Positions 17,001 to 25,898 of a stretch of 36,577 nucleotides of DNA are shown here, in pieces; the stretch's first letter is position 1, and every line of letters starts with the position of its first letter. The translations under genes and the position numbers were made by a program. Below the pieces are notes generated by a model. It worked only from the letters and a program-made list of their open reading frames with translations. It was not told where the DNA came from and ran no database searches. Source of the stretch: Nanobdellota archaeon (lineage in GTDB: Archaea; Nanobdellota; Nanobdellia; Parvarchaeales; Parvarchaeaceae); NCBI GenBank assembly GCA_021802105.1, contig JAKAAW010000006.1, forward strand, positions 1-36,577, in the 5' to 3' direction.

Positions 17001-17951
17001 TTACCTTATGAAGTTCACCTTAACAGGCTCCAGCTTCTTGACCTGTCTTATTGCTTTCCTAATTATTATTAACCTTCCTGTAGACCCAGGGACTGAGCCT
17101 TTTAGGACCACGGCTGTTTTTGACACGTTGCCGTAGCGTGTATATCCTTTCTTTATATTGATGTCTTCCGGAGTTTTAACCACCTTAAGCACGAATTTAT
17201 TGTATTCCACCCTTGAATTAAAACCAAGCCTACCATGCTGTGGGACTGTAAACTGCACTTTTGCCATCGACTCTGCACCGAGATTACCTGCCTTTCTCCT
17301 TGATTTACTGGCATGCGCCGGGAATATCTTTACACCAAATCTTTTAACCGACCCTGTGAATCCCTTTCCTTTGGTTATTCCGCCGACATCGACGAACGAG
17401 CCATCCCTTATTATTGATGACACGTCCAATTCTTTCCCTAACGCGTCTTTTGCAACGGAATATTTATCGTCCATGGTACCGCCGACGCCTAATTCGAATA
17501 ACTCTGGTTTCTTCTTTAAGCCTATCATCCAAGGTTGTGTAGATACTAGGAGCCTAAGATCGTCCGACTTTGCCTTTAGTTCATCAGGTATACTATTAGT
17601 CTCCTTGTATTTTACAGTCCTGCTTATGTTCTTGTTAAGACCGGCTGCCCAGCTCTCCCCTATAGTGTTCTTGTTTTTGTAGAAACGAATGGCACTGACC
17701 ACTAAAGGAGGGCATTCTATTACCGTGGCGTTTGTTACGACTTCATTCTTGAACATAGGTGAGTTTTTATCCCCATCTATGTATGAAGCTTGGAGCATGC
17801 CTACTTTATAACCAGCAAACCCGCTGAGTTCTTTTGAATCTAAAGCACCAAAATTGGTAAGGTTGTTAAAGGCCCTATTACTCCTTGTGATCGGGTAATA
17901 TTGAAGGCTTCCCCTACGCGGAGTACTTTTCTTAGTTATTTGATGTCCCAT
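17001..17951 (-). CDS. rpl3: Ribosomal protein uL3
   Basis: 316 aa; GHQITKKSTPRRGSLQYYPITRSNRA, GFAGYKVGMLQASY, GKGFTGSVKRFGVK, TVPQHGRLGFNSRVEYNK. Confidence 0.96.
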   Translation of the reverse strand: MGHQITKKSTPRRGSLQYYPITRSNRAFNNLTNFGALDSKELSGFAGYKVGMLQASYIDGDKNSPMFKNEVVTNATVIECPPLVVSAIRFYKNKNTIGESWAAGLNKNISRTVKYKETNSIPDELKAKSDDLRLLVSTQPWMIGLKKKPELFELGVGGTMDDKYSVAKDALGKELDVSSIIRDGSFVDVGGITKGKGFTGSVKRFGVKIFPAHASKSRRKAGNLGAESMAKVQFTVPQHGRLGFNSRVEYNKFVLKVVKTPEDINIKKGYTRYGNVSKTAVVLKGSVPGSTGRLIIIRKAIRQVKKLEPVKVNFIR

Positions 17952-17980
17952 AATCGATTATCTAATAAGGGATAAACACG

Positions 17981-17990
17981 TATTTAAATA
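17981..17990 (-). promoter_or_regulatory. Candidate TATA box for the uL3-led operon
   Basis: Minus strand CATATTTAAATACG about 30-35 nt upstream of the uL3 ATG at 17951. Confidence 0.5.
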
Positions 17991-18204
17991 TGTTTTCCTC
18001 TGTCTTTTCCCATAAATTCGTTGTATAGATGTGACATCATCCACCTCTAAATAGATGGATTTTCCCGTTCACATTGATAAAATTGAAACTGGAGGTCTAT
18101 AAGGAGACATGGGAAGACCTTGTTTACAAAAATCTCTTAAAAACGCTTCGCGTCGAATAAGAGCGGGGTAAAAAGAGCAAAACTTGTTCATAAGAAACCA
18201 TGGA

Positions 18205-18330
18205 TCAAGGCGAGACCCAGTTCACATTTGACGCGACATCGTTATTATTGTTTCCGCTGTAATCGTTCGCGTTCCCATCGAGAGGCCACCAGCCGACAAG
18301 ACCTGCGCCAGCGATAGGCGCGCCGCCACT
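18205..18330 (-). pseudogene. Orphan LamG-type domain fragment (stop-terminated tail cassette or pseudogene)
   Basis: Translates SSGGAPIAGAGLVGWWPLDGNANDYSGNNNNDVASNVNWVSP*; upstream frame is closed by a TAA and there is no in-frame ATG; 76 bp are near-identical to 36157-36232. Confidence 0.7.
18251..18326 (-). repeat. Copy A of near-identical 76-bp LamG-coding block
   Basis: 73/76 identical to 36157-36232 by direct alignment. Confidence 0.9.
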
Positions 18331-18341
18331 TGATTTTAACG

Positions 18342-18372
18342 TTTATATACATAAAAATATATGTATACATAT
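18342..18372 (+). promoter_or_regulatory. Candidate promoter/operator of the MNT/HEPN module
   Basis: TTTATATA at 18342-18349, about 25 nt before the ATG at 18371; inverted repeat TATACAT (18346-18352)/ATGTATA (18361-18367); perfect 14-nt palindrome ATATGTATACATAT at 18359-18372. Confidence 0.55.
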
Positions 18373-18958
18373 GAGATATAAAACGGTGTTGTTGAACGAG
18401 GTCGCCTACGACAAGTTCATGGAAGCGAAGACCGCGCTCTCGCTTGAACTCAATAAAAAATTAAGTTTTGGTGATTTGATATTGTATCTGGCTAAAAAAG
18501 ACATAACTCTACTTAACATAGAAAAGAAGCTGAAGGATTACATCCTTTCTTTCGCCGAAGAACTTAAACAAACTGGGTTTATAAGTGGCGCGATGTTATT
18601 CGGTTCGATAGTAAAGGGGACTTACACAAAACAGAGCGATATAGATATCCTTGTGCTCACGAAGCGTTCTTTTAGCGAAACCATTGGAAAAATAAATAAC
18701 ATTTGTACTAGGTTTGAAAAGCAGGCCGAACTGCTTTATGCTGATGGCTTGCCCAGTTTCTTTAGCCCTGTGGTATTAACGATACCCGAAACTACTGTTT
18801 TTCGTCCGATATATTTGGACATAGTAGATTATGGGGTGAAGCTGTTCGATGAGGATGGCAGTCTCTCTAAATTCGTTAACAACCAGGAGGGCATAAGACA
18901 CTGGCGTGAATCAATTGATGGAAAGGAAGTACTTAAATGGGCAGCGAATACTCGATAG
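18371..18958 (+). CDS. Minimal nucleotidyltransferase (MNT) antitoxin-like protein with N-terminal antitoxin-like domain
   Basis: 195 aa; GSIVKGTYTKQSDIDIL matches GSx10DxD of Pol-beta-type NTases; N-terminal KTVLLNEVAYDKFMEAKTALSLELNKKLSFGDLILYLAKK resembles RHH/VapB-like antitoxin sequence. Confidence 0.85.
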   Translation: MRYKTVLLNEVAYDKFMEAKTALSLELNKKLSFGDLILYLAKKDITLLNIEKKLKDYILSFAEELKQTGFISGAMLFGSIVKGTYTKQSDIDILVLTKRSFSETIGKINNICTRFEKQAELLYADGLPSFFSPVVLTIPETTVFRPIYLDIVDYGVKLFDEDGSLSKFVNNQEGIRHWRESIDGKEVLKWAANTR

Positions 18959-19332
18959 AAATGGCCAAAAATTGGCTAAGAACGGCGGAACTGAGTGATA
19001 AAGAAGGCATCCCACAGACCTCACTTTATTCTATGGAAATGTCGATGGAAATAGCTATGAAGGCTGTGCTGGAATCTATCGGAGTAGACATCCCAAAGAC
19101 ACATTATATAGAGCGTATCTTCAGGAAGGAGATATACGCACATAAAACAAGCCGAGGATTCATAGAAAAAGTCCCTATGATGCTCGACATTTTTTCCGAA
19201 TTGCTAAGGCTACGCCCTCTTGGGGGTTATGGTCTCGGGAACCTATCAAAAGAAGAAGCTGTAAAAATGGTAAAAAAGATGATGCCGAGAGTGAAAGACA
19301 TGGTAAGTTTATGCGAAAAGGAAGTACGATGA
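18937..19332 (+). CDS. HEPN domain protein (putative toxin partner)
   Basis: 131 aa; AKNWLRTAELSDKEGIPQTSLYSMEMSMEIAMKAVLESIGVDIPKTHYIERIF is HEPN-like; overlaps the MNT ORF by 22 nt. Confidence 0.8.
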   Translation: MGSEYSIEMAKNWLRTAELSDKEGIPQTSLYSMEMSMEIAMKAVLESIGVDIPKTHYIERIFRKEIYAHKTSRGFIEKVPMMLDIFSELLRLRPLGGYGLGNLSKEEAVKMVKKMMPRVKDMVSLCEKEVR

Positions 19333-19494
19333 TGAGGATTTGGTAGACACGGCATTGTGACATCCTCTTATAAATAAATCTATGGGCTTCCGGTTCCTGC
19401 TTCACAGACACGACTTGCATGCGGTTTCCCGCTCACGTTGATAAAAAAACTGCCGCAGGGAATACTTCGGGCAGGGGTAAAAATGATGATTCTT

Positions 19495-20841
19495 TTATAG
19501 TTTTATTACTCTTATCCCCTCGACCGCACGAGTGCTAGTCTTAAGGCCAGATATGAGTATAGCCTTCTCTAGCTTGCCTCGTTTATGGATGGCTTTTATT
19601 GATGCCGTAGGATATCTACCCAACTTTCTAGTAAGCACTGGAATTACGGATCTTCCAAACTCCAGAGCACAGAACACCGCATTGCTGTCTGTTATTGCAA
19701 AGATTCTTATGTCTAAGTGGAACCTTGACAGCCTAAATGCACTTATGCCTGACTTGCTCAATATTATTATGTCTTTTATTTTGGTCTTTTTTATCAGACT
19801 GACAGCCGCATCTATAAGGGCATCGCGTTCATCTACAACGGGATAATTAACAGCCGAATTGTTTGTCTTATAGATGGATATTATGTGCTCGAGCATTCTA
19901 ACGGCGGCGCTTGGGTGTTGACCTATCGCAGTCTCCTCTGAAAGCATGACTGCATCTGTTCCCTCCGAGATAGCTGTGAACACGTCGTCTACCTCAGCAC
20001 GCGTAGGCATAATATCCTTGGTCATTGATTCTAGCATCTGCGTGGCGGTTATCACTGGTTTACTCATCCTGTTAGCTGTGGCTATGAGCTTCTTTTGTAT
20101 GGAAGGCACCTTCGCCACGTCAAGATTTAGACCGAGATCGCCCCTGGCAATCATTATCACGTCGGATACGGACGCGATGTCGTCGAAATTCTCCACTGCG
20201 TCTTTCCTCTCTATCTTGGCTATCAGTACGCTCTCCTTTCCGGTTAATTTTCTAACGTTCAGCACATCTTCCTTTCGAGAGACAAAAGATAGACCAAATG
20301 CAATGACACCGTGCTTTAACCCGAATTTTATTGCGTCTTTGTCCTTTTTGGTCGGATAACTCTCCTCATAGACTAGCCCGTTTGCATTTATACTCTGCCT
20401 GTCAAGCAGAGTCGCACTGTTAAGTGCTTTGACAATCAATTTTTCGCCGTCGAATTTTATCGGTTTCAGCTCTATCTTCCCGTCTGATAACAGAACTTTT
20501 TCAGTGAGCTTTATATTGCGGGCTACTTTACCAGATACAGGAATATCGCAGCCAGGTCCTAATGTGTATCGTTTACCCTGTTTTATGTCCAGCTTACCGT
20601 TAGACAGTACTCCTGTTCTTATCTTTGGACCTGGCAGATCAATGAAGACTGCTACGTTCCTTTTTAACTTGCGCTTGGCTGCATTGATGTTTCTTATAAT
20701 TTTAGCAGCATAATCCTGGCCGGCATGCGAAAAATTGATCCTGAAAATATTAACTCCGTTGGAAATTAGCAGTTCTATCATCTTTTTGCTATCTGAAGCA
20801 GGGCCTATAGTAGCTATTATCTTCACTTTGTTTCTACCCAT
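19495..20841 (-). CDS. pyk: Pyruvate kinase
   Basis: 448 aa; KIIATIGPASDS, FRINFSHAG, MIARGDLGLNL, KPVITATQMLESM, TRAEVDDVFTAISEGTDAVMLSEETAIG. Confidence 0.97.
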   Translation of the reverse strand: MGRNKVKIIATIGPASDSKKMIELLISNGVNIFRINFSHAGQDYAAKIIRNINAAKRKLKRNVAVFIDLPGPKIRTGVLSNGKLDIKQGKRYTLGPGCDIPVSGKVARNIKLTEKVLLSDGKIELKPIKFDGEKLIVKALNSATLLDRQSINANGLVYEESYPTKKDKDAIKFGLKHGVIAFGLSFVSRKEDVLNVRKLTGKESVLIAKIERKDAVENFDDIASVSDVIMIARGDLGLNLDVAKVPSIQKKLIATANRMSKPVITATQMLESMTKDIMPTRAEVDDVFTAISEGTDAVMLSEETAIGQHPSAAVRMLEHIISIYKTNNSAVNYPVVDERDALIDAAVSLIKKTKIKDIIILSKSGISAFRLSRFHLDIRIFAITDSNAVFCALEFGRSVIPVLTRKLGRYPTASIKAIHKRGKLEKAILISGLKTSTRAVEGIRVIKL

Positions 20842-20882
20842 AATAGCTAAAGCAGCTATAAGAATAAAAACGCAATCGGACG

Positions 20883-23159
20883 CTAACTAAAAGTACCGGG
20901 AAAACTTACCTCTGGCATCACGCCATTTGGAGGATACGCACGGACTATAACTCCATTCCAGTATTCGTTGCCTGCATTCGCACTGTCACCAACTAGACCA
21001 AGATAATTTCCGTTATTTGCAACTGTATAGGAATTTGAAGGGTTCTGATAAAATTCAGAACCGTAATTGCCAAGATTTGTAGACAGATATTGCGTTGCTA
21101 TGCTATTGTTCACCACCACGCCGGATAATACCCATTCACTACTCCATACTCCTGTATCTGGAGGCGCATTCCAGGAAGTCCAAGATGATGATGCAGCTAT
21201 TCCATACCAACCACCGGCATTTCCCTGTCTAGCTAATTGTCCAGTACCTGCCGAATTGACCAGGAAGAAAACGTCATTCAGTTCGTTTATATAAGTATAA
21301 TATTCAATTATCATGTTGGTTGATTGTCCTGCCGCAGTTGTATACATATAACTCCCTCCTGAGTCTAGAGCGTAAAGCGCGTTGGTTCCGAACGGAGAAC
21401 CGGAAGGAGCTGATGATGTCTGCCCGGACGTTCCCGCGAGTGTCCAGCCACTATCGCTTGCTCCTGAATAATAATTCAAGAACACGTTCGCACCATCATC
21501 GTATTCCCCATAAGTCGTCGAAAGCTGAGGTGCCTCTCCAGTATTCACGGTATTAAAAAGATTGTAATTTTTAGGGTAAAAGTACATATCCACAAGCAGC
21601 TGCGAGGCTGCTGGAATCCCGCTATTGATCTTTAGCCAATACGTGGTCGCGGTACTTTCTGATCCGCTTCCTAAAAATTTGACATTGTTGTTTATCCCAT
21701 TGTTCCCATTACCACTGGAATCATTCGCATTCCCTGCGAGGGTCCACCATCCCGCCAGACCAAGATTCTGGATGGGCTGTCCACCTAATCCATTCCCATA
21801 TATATTTTGTATATTGCTTGATGAAAGCGCAGATCCGTAGACTTGGATGTTGGCTATTTCTCCTTCAAATGAAGGCCGTCCATATGCATATCCCTCCGTT
21901 CCAATATCAAAAGAGTTTACTGCTGGGTTGTATACTCCTGTGGCAGTAAATGACTGACTCCTATTATCCATATAGATGGTAACTGATTCCCCGTCTATAA
22001 CGTATGCAACGAATGTCCATACATTTGTTTTTGGAGTGAAGCTTGTAGCAAAATTTCCCCCATCATTTCCACAGTTATCGAGCGTGAGAAGTCCATTGTT
22101 TAATGCGATATGCTCAAATGGACAGACACCACTGGAGCTAAAACCAAATATACCCTCCCAATTCCCTGTGTTCACCCCATTATACCTTATCCATGCTGTA
22201 ACCGTAACTGGGTTGATGCTAGATAGAGGGGTATCACTTGGATTGTAAATATATTGTCCTACCTCACCAGAAAATGTAGCAAGATTTCCACTCTCTAACC
22301 ACGATGGTATAACAGTACCGTTTGAATAGGAGAACTGCACGTTCTGCAAGTTGTTCGCCTCGTACTTATAATAGCTTGAAGAGTTAACTGTTACTGTCTG
22401 CTGAAATGGAGCAGAGGTCGCTGATAGTTGGGTGTTCGTGATGGTTATGGGTATGCTCTCTGACGAAGTAAAACAGGATGAAGACATCACACCATATGAA
22501 TAGGGATAGATAACTATCCTAAACCCCGAATAAGCGGAACTGGCACTTACTTCTCCATTATACACTCCCGTAGCTGTAGTGTAATTGGCACTGCTTAGGA
22601 GGGACCCGGACAATGAATAGACTGCTAGTGTAAAATTCACCCCTGCAACTAGGTTCCCAGATAAGGATTCAAACGACAGGTTGTATGACAATACGTTCCC
22701 TACCAGATTATAGGAGGAGCTTATATAAGCTATTGGGAGGTCGAATTTTATGGCAACGCTCTGTCTACCATTTATTACCACCGCCTCGCCCTCACCGCTG
22801 AACTTCCCAGCACCAACTGGAAGTTCTCCAACAACCTGCACGCCAGTGCCTTTGGCAGCCTCCAGACCTGACGAGGACAAGACTATGGAGTTTTGGCAGA
22901 AATAAGAGCTTCCTATAGACAGCCCTGGCGAGTTAAAGGAAAACCCGAGTACTGAGCCTGTCTGCTGCGAACTTAGGTATCCTACTGTGTTTGACAGAGA
23001 GCCTAACGCCACATCCAGTTCATGTCCGATTTTGGAAGTATTGTAACCAGATGTGTAGGCGAATGCGTATATCAGGAAGCCGGTAAGTATGGCAAGTCCC
23101 ACCCCTATAACTATCAAATATTCAACTGACGCCTGACTCCTTGAATTGTTATGTAACAT
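20883..23159 (-). CDS. Large surface/secreted protein: class III signal peptide plus LamG (ConA-like) domain and DUF2341-like C-terminus
   Basis: 758 aa; N-terminus SQASVEYLIVIGVGLAILTGFLIYAF (QxSxEYL class III signal peptide); LamG core FTPKTNVWTFVAYVIDGESVTIYMDN...GEIANIQVYGSALSSSNIQNIYGNGLGG; ends VRAYPPNGVMPEVSFPG. Confidence 0.85.
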   Translation of the reverse strand: MLHNNSRSQASVEYLIVIGVGLAILTGFLIYAFAYTSGYNTSKIGHELDVALGSLSNTVGYLSSQQTGSVLGFSFNSPGLSIGSSYFCQNSIVLSSSGLEAAKGTGVQVVGELPVGAGKFSGEGEAVVINGRQSVAIKFDLPIAYISSSYNLVGNVLSYNLSFESLSGNLVAGVNFTLAVYSLSGSLLSSANYTTATGVYNGEVSASSAYSGFRIVIYPYSYGVMSSSCFTSSESIPITITNTQLSATSAPFQQTVTVNSSSYYKYEANNLQNVQFSYSNGTVIPSWLESGNLATFSGEVGQYIYNPSDTPLSSINPVTVTAWIRYNGVNTGNWEGIFGFSSSGVCPFEHIALNNGLLTLDNCGNDGGNFATSFTPKTNVWTFVAYVIDGESVTIYMDNRSQSFTATGVYNPAVNSFDIGTEGYAYGRPSFEGEIANIQVYGSALSSSNIQNIYGNGLGGQPIQNLGLAGWWTLAGNANDSSGNGNNGINNNVKFLGSGSESTATTYWLKINSGIPAASQLLVDMYFYPKNYNLFNTVNTGEAPQLSTTYGEYDDGANVFLNYYSGASDSGWTLAGTSGQTSSAPSGSPFGTNALYALDSGGSYMYTTAAGQSTNMIIEYYTYINELNDVFFLVNSAGTGQLARQGNAGGWYGIAASSSWTSWNAPPDTGVWSSEWVLSGVVVNNSIATQYLSTNLGNYGSEFYQNPSNSYTVANNGNYLGLVGDSANAGNEYWNGVIVRAYPPNGVMPEVSFPGTFS

Positions 23160-23164
23160 CTAAC

Positions 23165-23761
23165 TCACTTTTTGATTAGCTTATCAACCAAAGCATTTAT
23201 CTTGGCACTTACCGATGACATGTCGCCGTTGCCGTCTATTTTCTTAAGATGGAATTCCCTAGCTATATGCAGGTAGGTCTGTCTAACCTTGCTTATTTTA
23301 TCCTTGTCATCGAATAGCTGTATGTTCATATCCTCTCCAGATACCCTGTTCATAGCAGTGCTCGGGCTAACATCGAGGAATATACCTATGTCGGGCAGTC
23401 TAAAGTTTAAGTTCAGAGCCCTAAGCCACTTGTAATTGACTTTTGACACAAAACCATATGCTAGCGTAGAGAAAAGATATCTGTCGCACACTACCACTTC
23501 ACCTCTCTCCAGCGCAGGTTCTATCTCCTTATCAAGATGATAAGCCCTATCTGCCGAAAAAAGAAGTTGCAGCGTTTTTGGGGAAGCGGAAAAGTCTCCA
23601 TTAAGAACGGACTTTACCAGCCCGCCGACTATGTTGTTTGTAGGCTCCTTCGTAAGAAACACCTGCCTACCGCCATCCTTGATATGCTGGGCCAGAAGAG
23701 CCGACTGTGTAAAAAGTCCGGCACCGTCTATACCTTCGATGACTATAAATTTCCCTTTCAT
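23165..23761 (-). CDS. tmk: Thymidylate kinase-like protein with degenerate P-loop
   Basis: 198 aa; IEGIDGAGLFTQ in place of GxDGxGK[ST]; DRYLFSTLAYGF retained. Confidence 0.85.
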   Translation of the reverse strand: MKGKFIVIEGIDGAGLFTQSALLAQHIKDGGRQVFLTKEPTNNIVGGLVKSVLNGDFSASPKTLQLLFSADRAYHLDKEIEPALERGEVVVCDRYLFSTLAYGFVSKVNYKWLRALNLNFRLPDIGIFLDVSPSTAMNRVSGEDMNIQLFDDKDKISKVRQTYLHIAREFHLKKIDGNGDMSSVSAKINALVDKLIKK

Positions 23762-24393
23762 ACCAAGCCCCCTAAACTACTCAGTATCTGGCCGCTGATC
23801 TTATCTGAAGAAAGTAACCCGTCTATCCTCACCCATTTTTCACAGAAAAGTTTCTGACTCAAAAGTTTATCATACTCTTTCTTAGCCTTGCCGAGAATTT
23901 CTTTATCATTTTCGAATCTGTCAAAGTTCCCCTCTCCACCTCTCTGTTTAAGCTTGCGAGACATCGCAATCTCTATAGGTATGTCTATAAAAAATACCTC
24001 ATCTGGTTTTCGTAGGCCACTCAACTCTATCAGAGATTCTGCTCTAGCGTAAGCGAATCCTTCAGAGCATTGATATGCCAGTGTGGAGAAGAAATATCTG
24101 TCCAGTATCACAAAGGTTCCCGATGACAGTGCCTTTTCGATTTTCTCTTTGTCTTTTATCATATCAAGAATGTATAGGAAAAACTGTTCTTCTGAAGACA
24201 TCTGCTTGTTAGAGAGAAGAAAAGAGTATATTATTTTGCCATAATCCGAATTCTTATCCGGGTATGACAAGGCTAAAACTTTTTTGCCTTTCATCTCGAG
24301 GGCTTCCTTTAACGCCTTAGCCTGCAGTGATTTGCCTGAGCCGTCTATACCCTCTATAACCAGGAGACTGCCTTGCATATGATGGTGACTCAT
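23758..24393 (-). CDS. tmk: Thymidylate kinase (canonical P-loop)
   Basis: 211 aa; VIEGIDGSGKSLQAKAL, ILDRYFFSTLAYQCSEGF, lid region KQRGGEGNFDRFEND. Confidence 0.9.
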   Translation of the reverse strand: MSHHHMQGSLLVIEGIDGSGKSLQAKALKEALEMKGKKVLALSYPDKNSDYGKIIYSFLLSNKQMSSEEQFFLYILDMIKDKEKIEKALSSGTFVILDRYFFSTLAYQCSEGFAYARAESLIELSGLRKPDEVFFIDIPIEIAMSRKLKQRGGEGNFDRFENDKEILGKAKKEYDKLLSQKLFCEKWVRIDGLLSSDKISGQILSSLGGLV

Positions 24394-25830
24394 TCAGACT
24401 TTAATAGCTTTCTTGTATACTTGCACCTTCTCACCGAGAAAATCGAGTATTAACCCTTCTTTTGTCTTCAGGTTTACGACCGGAACCTTGGCTACTTCTG
24501 GCTCCAGGCCATATTTTTTCTGATAAGAGGTCTGATACTGCCAGCATGATGCGTTTATCAGTATCGTCTCTTTATACTTGCCCAAAAGAACCTTGTGTAT
24601 ATGTCCGGTAACATAGATATCTGGAGTTTCGCCTATGATTAGAAAATCCTCTTGAAGTGGTATTACTTGTGTAGATCCGTGTGTAGGGGCGAGGTGCCTA
24701 GATTTTAAGTGTATCCTCATTATAGCTTCAATGTCTTCCGGATTCATCTTATTATACTTGCTTATGGTGTTAGCATAATATGGTATGCTAAAACCGTGAT
24801 ATCCCAAAACATTTGTTTTATGGTCATTTACAACAAGATTTATCTGGTAGGGATTGGACAAAAATATGGCATTATCCAGCTTGTAAAGCGGGCCTGCAAA
24901 AGAAGGGTCTAGTCTTGGCTGCGGTTCTGCTATGTGGGTTGCATCATGATTTCCTTGTGAGATTATTATCTTGATGTTTTTTGGTATCTTGTCCAATATA
25001 TTGTATAGTTCCTCATACTGTTTCTTAAGGTCATTTATCTCCAGTTCTTTTTCCTGATCAGGGTATACCCCTATCCCATCAATCATGTCTCCGACTATGA
25101 AGAGAAAGTCAACTGATTTGGCTATATTCGCGTATTCATCAGTTTCTGAGTTAATCCACTTAATGAATCTTTCTAGAGGTTCTTTTGCGAACAGTTTTGA
25201 ACCTACATGGACGTCCGATAGGAAAACTGCGTAAGAGTCTGGAATGTCTGTCTCTAGGTTCTCTTTTACCTGTACATCCGGAAGGATTATGTCGTCTATG
25301 AATACTGCGTCTTTAGACTTTTTTCCCTTGATGATAACTACTTGATCGTCTAGTACGCCGTCCTTTACTGTCGATGAAAGCGCTCTATAAGACGTGGTAT
25401 TATCCTCTATGTCGAGTACCATAAACTTTTTGATAGGACTTATCGATATCTTTGATATCATTGCTATGAACTTTACGCTGGTACCAGACGGCATGCCTTT
25501 TACCTGAGACAGCGACATCAGACCGCCGTTTTCTTTTGCCACTAGCATGTCCCTAAGCCTGTTAAATCTGCTGTTGAAATAGACCGTCCAATCGGCTGGT
25601 TTGGACGGAGACGTCCTGCCGTCGTAATTCTTTATGATATCAATGCGCCTAGAATCATCAACAATTTTATTTGAGAAGACATCGTGCATTACGCTCGTGT
25701 TAAGAATGAAGATTCCCTTCGCTTTAAGAGTATTTATCATGTTATCTACGTTGTTAAGTTCGACACCTTCTATAGCAGCATCAACAAGTATTCCGTTAGC
25801 GAAGAACTTCTCTAATGTCTCATTGTCCAT
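24394..25830 (-). CDS. polB: DNA polymerase D small subunit (DP1)
   Basis: 478 aa; OB region then calcineurin-like phosphoesterase motifs SDVHVGSK, FIVGDMIDGIGVYP, ISQGNHD, YVTGHIHK. Confidence 0.94.
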   Translation of the reverse strand: MDNETLEKFFANGILVDAAIEGVELNNVDNMINTLKAKGIFILNTSVMHDVFSNKIVDDSRRIDIIKNYDGRTSPSKPADWTVYFNSRFNRLRDMLVAKENGGLMSLSQVKGMPSGTSVKFIAMISKISISPIKKFMVLDIEDNTTSYRALSSTVKDGVLDDQVVIIKGKKSKDAVFIDDIILPDVQVKENLETDIPDSYAVFLSDVHVGSKLFAKEPLERFIKWINSETDEYANIAKSVDFLFIVGDMIDGIGVYPDQEKELEINDLKKQYEELYNILDKIPKNIKIIISQGNHDATHIAEPQPRLDPSFAGPLYKLDNAIFLSNPYQINLVVNDHKTNVLGYHGFSIPYYANTISKYNKMNPEDIEAIMRIHLKSRHLAPTHGSTQVIPLQEDFLIIGETPDIYVTGHIHKVLLGKYKETILINASCWQYQTSYQKKYGLEPEVAKVPVVNLKTKEGLILDFLGEKVQVYKKAIKV

Positions 25831-25898
25831 ATATATCGGATATATGTCCTCACTTATAATCTTAAACGATTGGGGTGGCAGAAAGGATGAAATATCAG

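Noticed and set aside
25829-25850. Near-palindrome ATATATCGGATATAT next to the PolD small-subunit start
   Set aside because: AT-rich alternating sequence expected around archaeal starts; no second copy seen.
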